Shown here piece after piece: positions 56,701-64,000 of a DNA stretch of 64,000 bases. Position numbers and translations under genes: made by a program. The stretch is taken from positions 1,426,001-1,490,000 of the forward strand of contig CM063257.1 of NCBI GenBank assembly GCA_032158295.1. Reading direction: 5' to 3'. The DNA comes from Pycnopodia helianthoides. Taxonomy: Eukaryota; Echinodermata; Asteroidea; Forcipulatida; Asteriidae. How positions within the stretch are numbered: position 1 is the stretch's first letter; every line of letters begins with the position of its first letter. The notes beneath the pieces were generated by a model that saw nothing but the letters and a program-made list of their open reading frames with translations, was not told the origin of the DNA and did no database searches.

Positions 56701-59700
56701 TTGATTGAATATCATCAAAATTCAGGAATGAACTAAACAAATCTTTACAAAAACGTCTAGACCATATATTTGAAACGTGATGTCATCAAATGTTTTTGGA
56801 TTTTGACTAAAATCGCACTTGAAGGGTATCGAACACAGTGACATTGAGGCTCCTGCATTATGCACTATATAAATGTCTTGTATTATTTATTATAATTTAG
56901 AGACTTCTAAGTTTTCCCCCATTTTCATAAAGACTCTATCTATTGGAAAAATTAGCGGATCACAAAACTGAATTTGACCTTGGAACCCCTCTTAAAGGCA
57001 CTGGACACTATTGGTAATTACTCAAAATAATTGTTAGCATAAACACTTACTTGGTAACGAGCAATGGAGAGCTGTTGATAGTATAAAACATTGTGAGAAA
57101 CGGCTCCCTCTGAAGTAACGTAGTTTTTGAGAAAGAAGTAATTTCTCAGGAAAATATTTGAATTGATACGCGTGAGGTCTCGAAATCAAGCATCTGAAAG
57201 CACACAACTTCGTGTGACAAGGGTGTTTTTTCTTCCATTATAATCTCGCAACTTCGACGACCAATTGAGTTCAAATTTTCACAGGTTTGTTATTTTGTGC
57301 ATATGTTGAGATACACCAAGTGAGAAGACTGGTCTTTGACAATTACCAAAGGTGTCCAGTGTCTTTAAACACCATCTCACCCTTCATATGTCTCTTGTAC
57401 ACAGAGTATGGATGCTTACTGCATCTGCATAGCCATGACAAACCAGTACATTTTGGCTAACTACAATACCGGGGAGATAACAGATTTGTTCCCGTATGAT
57501 GCTGACCAGACGTCCCCAGTCGTCAAAAGAGTTGGAAAGGTTGGTTTGACTTAACTGAAAAAGCAAAAAATAGTTAGTGGCGTGACATTTTCGACCCTAG
57601 CAGATTCTTTCTCGAAGGCTAAAGATCTCCTTACGGTTGACCAAACTTTTCTAATGAATATTCATATTTTGTTGAAGGGGGTAGATTTGATTGGCAGATA
57701 AAGACCACTTCTTTTGATGAATATTCATATTTTATTAAAATTGGTAGATTTCAGTTGTAGAGAAAGACCTTTTTCTTTCATGAATATTCATGTTGAATTC
57801 ACAGGAGGAGTTTCTATTGGCTGGTCCAAGTGCTCTTGGGATGTTCGTCACATCGGCAGGGATATCACAGCGCCCTCCCCTAAAATGGTCCGAGTCAATC
57901 CGCGGCGTCAGCTACTTGTTCCCGTACGTGGTCGCGATGGATGATGAATTCCTGACAGTCCACAGGTATGTTGGCACTCAATCGGTCAAGGACCCGTTGC
58001 CTAATTGAATTATTACATATTGGCCGCTGGAGGGTAAGCACTGACATACACCTCTGTTTGGCTCCAGAAAGTGACCGATTTGCGAGTATTTTGATGTGAT
58101 CACACTTGATGCGACAAATTGTGTTTTATACAAAATACCCTCAGCTGCATACATCATGCAAACAGTTTTAACAGTTAAACATGTTGCAAGATCAGCTAAG
58201 AATGCGATAGGACCACTTGCCTATCTGAATTATGACATCTACAACTTGCAAATTTAAATTAGCCAATTCCAAGGGTTGAGTGAGCAAGGTGGACTGGGAA
58301 AAAATGGTGCAGCAAGATAGATCACCACTGTGAACGAGCTCGCCATGACTCCGAAAGTGCGTTAAGTTTGTGTCACTTTTCTGAAAATTGTAGTAAGTGC
58401 TATCTGCATGTGTCATGAAATTGCCAGCCAAGCTCAAAGTCAGGGACTTTGTGCTGTCTTTTATCTTGGAAAAAAATGTGCCCGTCTGAAAATTAGAACC
58501 ACCTACCATTCTTAAAGTGGACTTAACTTTATTGCCACTAGTGTGTTGGACCAGCAGCAGAAGCAGACTATTCCATTCCAAGGAGGGAAGATACTGGGTG
58601 ACTTTGAGGGGAGGATATTTGTGTCGTCCAGCAAAGAGGTGTACGCACTTGTTCCACTTCCAGTTGAAAAACAAGTAAGGCCCTTTTTTTGTTTTCACTT
58701 CTATTATAGTTTTATTTCATCAAGCAATATAAAACCACAAGGGAAACTGACGGGTAAATTTCAAAGGAACATTACAGAATTGGTAAGAAAAAACTTGTAA
58801 AATATACTTTTGATCACAGATTTACATAAAACTTACACGGTCTAATGATGATGATAGTAGAAAACATCCCTTGAAATATTTCTGTCTGAAATGCCATATT
58901 TGATGAGAAATGAATAAACTAATTTTCCGATTGGAGTTTATCGCTCAGTGAGCGTTTTATTCATTTGTTGAATCTAAGTGATTTCATACAAATGTGTAAT
59001 CGGTTTTTCACTATTTTCTCGTGACCCAGATGGCCGATCGATCTCAAACTTCTACAGGTTTGTCAGTTTATGTATATGGTGGATTACATAAAGTGCTTAC
59101 ACTGCCAGCAACTGTTTTTAGCAAAGACCAATTCTGTAATGTTCCTTTAAGTAATTTTGGCTAGAGCGGGATTTGAACCAACAACCTCCGGATTACTCCG
59201 GACCTCTACCAACTGAGCTATCTATCCCTATGCTGGCCGTCTCCCAATCCCGCTCCTGTAAATTTGTCTTTGTTGAACCCAAATCCATATTAAATAGAAA
59301 CACTTTTCAAAACTGAACTAACCAGCCGGGCCACCTGGAGATAGTTTTTTCAGTGGTCCTTAGGTTTGATTTAAAAAGTATTTAGACAGCGGACCACTGC
59401 TGATGTTGGTCTATTTTGTTTATATTTTTTTTCTTCTTTTAGATCCAAGCGTTGTTAATCGATAAACGGGTTGAAGAGGCATTGACGTTGGCCAAGAACG
59501 CCAAGAAGCTAGGATTAGCCAAGGACAAATTCCAAAAGGTATGACAGTTGGGAAACAAGACTCCTCGATAGTATTCCATGCGGATACGAACACGGTTCGA
59601 TGGGCGCCAGTCTTTTGTTGACGCGAAGCCTCACTATGATCCAGGAGGTACTTAAAGGCATGGTGTACTTTTGTTAATTACTCCACAAGACAATGTCCAT

Positions 59701-62540
59701 AAAAACTTACTTAGTAAGAGCACTGGAGAGCTGTTGATATTGTAAAACATTGTTAGAAACGACCCCATTTGAAGTAATGTAGTTTTAGAGAAAGAGGCAA
59801 TTTTTCCTCCCAAAATTTGAATCTGAGAAAGGAGATAAATCCATTAAGCCCGCCCCCGTACGTGGTGACAATCACAACCTTGGCTACGCCACAGAAAGTA
59901 CAACAAAAGTCTGACACGCATAAAGTCCCATTAGAAAAGTAAGCCTGTGTGCAGCTTACTAAAAGCGCGCACGTTCATGTCGTGAGTGTGGCATTAGTGA
60001 GATGCACATTTACTACCCATGTGTGTGCAGCCGTGATGCAGCCAATGCTGTGATTGGTCAATATGTTAAGGGGGTGGGGCTTAATGGATCGGTCCATTCA
60101 AGACCAGCCAGGTGGGGATTTAAACCGGCACTTTGTGAATGACTTGAAACGTTGCACTAGTCGGTTCTCCTGAAGACGAGCAGAGTATACTGTTCGAAAC
60201 ATCGGAACCAAACTGGCTCTTCTCAGAGCCAACACTCCAACAAAAGAGATTTACACATGGTTGTACCCGCAAGTTTACTATTATTTATTTATAGTTTTTC
60301 CTATTGTCCACACCATGCAAAGCTTCAAACAATATTTAGTTGCACTAGTCCGTTGGTTAATAACAGTTTTTTGAGTCAATTGATTTTAATTATTTATCAG
60401 AATCTAAACGAAAAACATTTTACGAATAATTCCTCTCTCCAGCTTTACCAGAGAATCCGGCAGCAGGCCGGTTTTATTGAACTTTCCCAATTTCATTTTG
60501 ACGAAGCCGGGGAGTTATTTAAAGAAGGTCAACTTGATGTCAGAGAGGTAAGTTGACTACAGTAGTTTCTTCTAAAATGTTTGCCCCTAACCCTCTAAAA
60601 TAAAAATGTCTGTAGTATGGTTCATAACTATTTCAAATGAAGCAAATTTCAAAAAAAATGTGCAAAATTCAAAAAGATTTGCAAAATTTGCAAAATTGCA
60701 AATTTTCAAAATATTTTTTTTCCTCATAATTGGCTAGGGAGGATGGGTGAATCTTAATGGCGGGAAAAGATTGTTTTTAAAAACTATTGCATGCAAAATA
60801 TGCAACCTACTAACTAAAATTGGGCCACAAAATTTAGGCGCTCCTCGCAATCATCTGATAGCGCCCTCTTTTGATGCAATTTCCACAGGCCACGTTTAAA
60901 CACTCCTCACCATGTTTATATCGCACCTCTAAACATGGCCACGTGATCTCCTCTCGACCAATCAGAATCGATAAACTGTCACAGGTGTTTAGGAATAAGT
61001 ATTAAATGAGACCAAAGAACTCGCTCCGCAGCAGTGCAGTTAATTACGTAAAGTCCCTCGATCCATTAAGCGAAAGTAGTAGTCCCAGCCGATTTCCTAC
61101 CTTCCGCCAGGTAGTAGTTTATGAGCAGGACTGAAAATTTACTCCGTGGTAGTAGAACAAATAGCAAGACAAGTTCTCTAAAGAACAAAATCTACACAGC
61201 AAAGTAGATATGCACAAGGTGTTACCGCAAACTGAATATACAAGTATTAAATCTTTATTCCCATCTAGGAATCCAAAATCATTCTCACTTTTTTTGTTTC
61301 TCGTTTTGTGACAGCTGATCAGCCTGTTTCCAAACCTCCTGCCCTCAATGTCCAACTTCAACCGTTCCGTACCCCTACTCCATCAGTTTGCCGACATCTC
61401 CTCTATAGTCAGAGGGAGCAAGGAGAAGCTCCAGGAATGCAAGACGTTCCTCTCGTCCTACCTGGACAGCATCAGAGGAAGTGACCTTAGCCTAGGGTTC
61501 AGAGAGGTAGGTCAAAGGTCATATACCCTTTCGATCTAATGACAAGAAACAGTTAAAGGGGACTGCTTTGCTTCTGTCCCTCAAATTATTTCGAGTAAAA
61601 GCCTGCATGTCCTTTCAAATGTTGAAACACTTTTAGGGTGACAGAGCTGCCAGTTCTCCCCGATTCTGCAGAAAGTTCCTTGAAAATAAACAAATTTTGT
61701 CATGCTCTGATGAACAAATTTGAAAATCTTTCGATTATGGAAACTTTGTCCGTATTCTGTTGAATGAAATTCTAAATATCTCTCTGATTGTTGTACAAAA
61801 TCGCCCTGATTGCAAGATGCAAACGTTGGCAGCTCTGGGGTGGATTCAGGTATTTGAAAATTACAAATATTTGAAATAATGCTAAGTTGACAGGTGCAAA
61901 GGGGTACTCTTTATTGTGTTCATGTTGTTTCTTGGAATAGGCATTAAAAGTAGGGTCATAGATTGGTAAATACTCAAAATTATTGACCATAAAAACTCAC
62001 TTGGTAAGAAGCACTGCAGCTGTTCATAGCATAAACTCTTTTGGGAAAGGATTCCCTTCGAAGTAATATGGTTTGGATAAATTTACATCCCAAAACATTT
62101 GAATCTGAGAAACAGTTCATACATGACTTGTTTCTCAGATTTCTGAGTATCGGTGTCCGTTTGGGAATGCTGCGGCCAGAGTTGCTTGTTTGTACCCGCT
62201 GTCACCACGTGGGTGGGTTCAACAGTCTTTTGAAAATACCTTGACAGTTTTTGCTCTTTTCTTGGTCTTTTACCAATTAGAGTGCATAAACTCTCCGAGG
62301 TATTTATCTGTGTCCATTTATATTGTTATCATTCTTCGTTCCGCAGGAAATAGACACAGCATTACTGAGGCTGTACGCAGAGAGTGACCCTGAGATGTTG
62401 AAATCTCTCGTCTCATCGGAAAACACTTGCTCCTTACACGATGCCGCAGAGATCCTACAAAAGTATGGAAGACACCACGCCCTAGGTCTCCTCTACAGAT
62501 ATCACATTGACAATGAAAAGGCTCTCCTTGTATGGGCAAG
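51430..62540 (+). CDS. TGFBRAP1: TGFBRAP1 (VPS3-like CORVET subunit), 5' part
   Basis: Tethering subunit of the CORVET complex, which binds Rab5 and promotes early-endosome fusion; also described as a TGF-beta receptor-associated protein. Fourteen exons: 51430-51504, 53123-53175, 53774-53867, 54292-54390, 54754-54783, 55584-55640, 56030-56134, 57405-57539, 57805-57965, 58542-58674, 59443-59538, 60443-60547, 61315-61506, 62347-62540. All have GT-AG sites and join in frame to 509 complete codons. The start (MSVKAFELVPAIER) aligns with the vertebrate N-terminus; an in-frame ATG at 51349 is less likely. Residues ~20-315 form the CNH/beta-propeller-like region (IECIECCGKNLYIGTSDCF, EEFLLAGPSALGMF, FPYVVAMDDEFLTVHSVLDQ). 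Then comes the VPS39/TRAP1-type helical region (RIRQQAGFIELSQF, LFKEGQLDVRELISLFP, EIDTALLRLYAES). Human is ~860 residues, so the remainder lies beyond the window after a phase-2 donor. Confidence 0.95.
51965..52150 (+). mobile_element. tRNA-like SINE in TGFBRAP1 intron 1
   Basis: Head TAGCTCGGTGGTCTAGGGCAG, B box GGTTCGAATCCCATCC, then GGCATTTGGATTTTTTCACA and GGGAAGTACTGAGCTTACAC. Same family as 41855-41990, 56240-56400 and 63190-63265. Confidence 0.75.
52360..52990. repeat. 87-bp tandem repeat, about six units
   Basis: Unit CAGGCCTGATACTTCATGGA, GGCAACAGAGGCAATTGCCT, CCATGCCCCTGGTCATTGCC, then TTGGTGCCCCTTGAAATG. Because 87 is a multiple of three, a 172-codon minus frame stays open. A related single stretch occurs at about 48396-48480 and at 5290-5440. 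In TGFBRAP1 intron 1. Confidence 0.9.
53392..53763 (+). mobile_element. 3' end of a CR1/L2-type non-LTR retrotransposon
   Basis: The frame at 53392-53634 ends SVTGSRCWNSLPNHIRNINS...FESKLKTYLFSARL, the conserved C-terminal signature of CR1/L2-like reverse-transcriptase proteins. A non-coding tail follows with AATGCGCTTTATAAATTCTTA and a (TTA)n microsatellite (53706-53763), as expected for a 5'-truncated insertion. It sits in TGFBRAP1 intron 2, and the microsatellite ends 11 bp before exon 3. Confidence 0.85.
54848..55040. mobile_element. MITE family 2 variant, intronic
   Basis: Ends GGGCTCAATTTCATAGAGCT and AGCTCTATGAAATTGGGCCC. The interior differs (TAAGCAGGATACCAGTCATA), also found at 56625-56650. 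TGFBRAP1 intron 5. Confidence 0.85.
55641..55900 (+). repeat. Decayed copies of TGFBRAP1 exon 6 end
   Basis: The exon 6 end plus donor (GATCAAGTAATCCATTCAGT, CTGGAGGTAATC) recurs as CTCAAGTAATCCATTAAG...CGGAGGTAATC at about 55752-55785 and GATCAAGTAATCCATACAGT...GGAGGCAATC at about 55857-55890. The AATCAATTGTTAATAACC-type intron start is repeated with them. In the last copy the donor GT is GC. Confidence 0.85.
56240..56400 (-). mobile_element. tRNA-like SINE, inverted
   Basis: Minus-strand head GGTGGTGTAGTTGGTAAGAC, GCAAAGGATGTGGGTTTGAATCCC, then CCTGTGGATTTTTTTTCACA and GGGGAAGTACTGAGTATACA. TGFBRAP1 intron 7. Confidence 0.75.
56992..57368. mobile_element. TTAA-flanked MITE, family 3, best-preserved copy
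   Basis: TTAA at 56992-56995 and 57365-57368, exact inverted ends AGGCACTGGACAC / GTGTCCAGTGTCT. Ends about 36 bp before TGFBRAP1 exon 8. Partial relatives start near 59652 and 61945. Confidence 0.88.
58761..59150 (+). mobile_element. MITE family 1, copy D
   Basis: Left target reads TCAA (mutated TTAA) at 58761, right TTAA at 59147-59150; termini AGGAACATTACAG. Same orientation as copy A (9120). TGFBRAP1 intron 10. Confidence 0.88.
59159..59290 (-). mobile_element. tRNA-like SINE, inverted
   Basis: Minus strand: TAGCTCAGTTGGTAGAGGTCC, GGTTCAAATCCCGCTCTAGCC and, separately, the tail AAATTTGTCTTTGTTGAACCC of the 46053 family in plus orientation. It therefore looks rearranged. Directly abuts MITE copy D. 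Confidence 0.65.
59839..60090. mobile_element. MITE family 5, copy 2
   Basis: Starts AATCCATTAAGCCCGCCCCC and ends GGGGGTGGGGCTTAATGGAT, inverted ends. Interior ACAATCACAACCTTGGC and GCGCGCACGTTCATGTCGTG match 11966-12212 in reverse. TGFBRAP1 intron 11. Confidence 0.82.
61010..61245 (-). repeat. Dispersed repeat, copy 2 (inverted)
   Basis: Reverse complement of 5888-6165 through GTGCAGTTAATTACG, CCTACCTTCCGCC, CTCTAAAGAACAAAATCTAC and GGTGTTACCGCAAA. TGFBRAP1 intron 12. Confidence 0.75.
61640..61840. repeat. Element with CAGAGCTGCCA ends, copy 1
   Basis: GACAGAGCTGCCAGTTCTCC to CAAACGTTGGCAGCTCTGG; the ends are inverted (CAGAGCTGCCA/TGGCAGCTCTG). The second copy is at 62562-62755 (CAGAGCTGCCAAATCTCCCT to AAACGTTTGCAGCTCTG). 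The two copies flank TGFBRAP1 exon 14 in introns 13 and 14. Confidence 0.82.
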
Positions 62541-62561
62541 GTAAGGGGAAATCGATTCATT

Positions 62562-62755
62562 TGGCAGAGCTGCCAAATCTCCCTGATTCTGCAGAAAGTT
62601 CCCTGAAAATAGACCGATCTTTCTGATGAACAAATTGGAAAATCTCCCTGATTATGGAAATTGAATGTAATACGTTGAATGTAATGCTAAATATATCCCT
62701 GGTTGTTGTACAAAATCTCCCTGATTGTAAGATGCAAACGTTTGCAGCTCTGATT
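62562..62755. repeat. Element with CAGAGCTGCCA ends, copy 2
   Basis: Same layout as 61640-61840, including CTGATTCTGCAGAAAGTTCC and TTGTTGTACAAAATCTCCCT. Starts 22 bp after the TGFBRAP1 exon 14 donor. Confidence 0.82.
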
Positions 62756-62924
62756 TGGAAGGTTATTTATTTAGCTTTATTTATTTATTTATTCCGTTTC
62801 TTTACCCAGGGTGTCTGTGTTTACATACCCCACACACAAATCCTTGTCATTTGATTATTGGAACACGCGTCACATGTCATCCTTTATTTTGCCATGTATA
62901 CTGCCGTGACGCTCCAAAATGTAA

Positions 62925-63125
62925 TATAGGATATATTGATAGTTATAGGATGCCGAAATGTATATAATAGGAGCCCTATATTGATAGTTATAGGATGCTG
63001 AATTGTGATATAGGAGCCCTATATTGATAAGTATAGGATACTATAATGTAATATAGGAGCCCTATATGGATAATTATAGGATGCTAAAATGTAATATAGG
63101 AGCCCTACATGGATAATTACAGGAC
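62925..63125. repeat. Tandem repeat, unit about 45-65 bp
   Basis: Repeated ATATAGGAGCCCTATATTGA, TAGTTATAGGATGC and TGTAATATAGGAGCCC, four to five copies with length variation. In the intron after TGFBRAP1 exon 14. Confidence 0.82.
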
Positions 63126-63189
63126 GCTTGGAATGTTTTTCAGCGTAATTTTCAAAATAATCGTGGTGGGACATCTGCTCTTGAATGGC

Positions 63190-63265
63190 AAAGATCGTTG
63201 GTTTGAATCCCACCCAAGTCCTGTATGCATGTGGATTTTCTTTTCACAGGACTCGGGGAAAGTAC
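63190..63265 (+). mobile_element. SINE fragment
   Basis: GGTTTGAATCCCACCCAAGT, ATGTGGATTTTCTTTTCACA, GGGGAAAGTACTGAGTATAG: B box and body of the 51965-52150 family, cut off by the adjacent MITE at 63269. Confidence 0.7.
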
Positions 63266-63268
63266 TGA

Positions 63269-63500
63269 GTATAGATAGTTCCCAGTAGATGCCATCTTTA
63301 CGGGCAAATTGCATTTTGGCTTGCAGGTGCGTCAAACGCTCAACTTATTAACGCAGCCGCGTTGTTCACTGACCAATCCTGCAAGGAGTTTCATGAAATG
63401 CGCGCGTGTTGCACGCCGTTCTCACACGAAACGCACGACTGTTTGTTCTAAACTGCCCGTAAAGATGGCCGACTTACGTCATACTGCAACCTATCTATAC
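63269..63500 (+). mobile_element. MITE family 4, copy 2
   Basis: Near-identical to 11177-11409 (ends TAGATAGTTCCCAGTAGA and CCTATCTATA). It appears inserted in the SINE body, since AGTATAG before it and ACAGTGCTTATCC after it continue the SINE consensus. Confidence 0.78.
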
Positions 63501-63818
63501 AGTGCTTATCCCACATTAGTGTACGGGTACAAAAACACAAACAATATTTGTTTTGGTTAAGTTTGAGAGGTGTTCGTTACCCAGGAACAAAGTCTTGTGT
63601 CTGCCCTCTACCCATAAGAGGGCACTGCCATCGGTTTACTCTCCCTTTAAATGTTGACTCATGTACAAAAACAATTTGCATAAACATACAGCAGGAGTTC
63701 TTTTGTGAAGCGAACAAAATGAATTCAAGTTATTCATGCATTAACGTACAAACAGTACCACTATACACTGTATGCTAGAGTTGTGAAATTATGCGTAGAA
63801 TAGTAACAATCATCATCA
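63501..63818. other. No feature recognised
   Basis: Non-coding sequence between the MITE and the LINE fragment; contains GAGGGCACTGCCATCG. The expected next TGFBRAP1 exon was not found here. Confidence 0.4.
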
Positions 63819-64000
63819 TCAAGTCGACTCTCGTCGGACTGCAACAAAAGCACGCCACACATCACGTTCTCCCATGGCTGTCCTGATCTCAGCTGCAGAA
63901 GTTAGCTCAGTATCACGCCGCAACTGGTCCACGTAGGTTGGCGCCTGCCCACCTCGAGAGGCTACTCCATGTGTGGGTTCCCAGAGAATGAGTTGGCTTG
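63819..64000 (-). mobile_element. C-terminal fragment of a non-LTR retrotransposon protein
   Basis: Minus-strand frame from the window edge to TGA at 63819-63821 reads LWEPTHGVASRGGQAPTYVD, QLRRDTELTSAAEIRTAMGE and RDVWRAFVAVRREST. This is the familiar C-terminal tail of LINE reverse-transcriptase proteins (LWEP.HG, R...TYVDQL..DT, M.DR..W). A GATGATGATG run follows the stop, a typical 3' microsatellite end. The rest lies outside the window. Inside or near the TGFBRAP1 locus, opposite strand. Confidence 0.8.

Noticed and set aside
62541..64000. Next TGFBRAP1 exon
   Set aside because: No segment after an acceptor in this stretch matches the expected continuation of the helical domain; it must lie beyond the window.

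Overview
This window is animal (eukaryotic) nuclear DNA: genes are split by GT-AG introns, tRNA-derived SINEs, short inverted-repeat elements (MITEs) and large tandem-repeat tracts fill most of the space, and there is no bacterial gene organisation. Tandem single-exon SRCR domains, a C-type lectin and the style of the repeats suggest an invertebrate deuterostome. An echinoderm is my best guess, as inference only. No species can be named from the sequence alone.

Region by region. 1-5.9 kb (minus strand): six scavenger-receptor cysteine-rich (SRCR) exons arranged as two tandem copies of a three-domain block. The middle domain of each block carries its own one-base frameshift. 5.9-17 kb: MITEs, hairpins, an interstitial telomeric tract (7.65 kb), one intact single-exon secreted C-type lectin (10.2-10.7 kb, minus), a 120-bp perfect palindrome (13.4-13.65 kb) and a 1.27-kb terminal-inverted-repeat element with a foldback inside it. 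17.3-33.4 kb: almost only tandem repeats. They comprise G-rich 13-mer minisatellites in duplicated blocks, an array with a conserved ~50-bp core about every 145 bp, and a 6-kb higher-order array built from a ~100-bp unit that reads as decayed coiled-coil coding sequence. 36.5-40.4 kb (plus): a poly-C2H2 zinc-finger gene with a CpG-rich untranslated first exon, a one-base frameshift after finger 2 and a decayed finger tail.

42.25-50.8 kb (minus): a complete ten-exon farnesyl diphosphate synthase gene (FDPS), with both aspartate-rich motifs and a first exon that encodes a probable mitochondrial presequence. 51.4-62.5 kb (plus, running off the window): the first fourteen coding exons of TGFBRAP1, the VPS3-like CORVET tethering subunit. 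FDPS and TGFBRAP1 are head to head, their start codons 634 bp apart, and probably share a bidirectional promoter. All 24 of their coding exons join in frame with no indels. The broken SRCR and zinc-finger frames are therefore less easily explained by general sequencing error. Two non-LTR retrotransposon fragments (53.4 kb plus, 63.8-64.0 kb minus) are recognisable by their reverse-transcriptase C-termini.

The genes do not form a functional unit. FDPS makes the C15 isoprenoid precursor, TGFBRAP1 acts in early-endosome tethering, the SRCR and lectin genes look like surface or secreted recognition proteins, and the zinc-finger gene is a putative DNA-binding protein.
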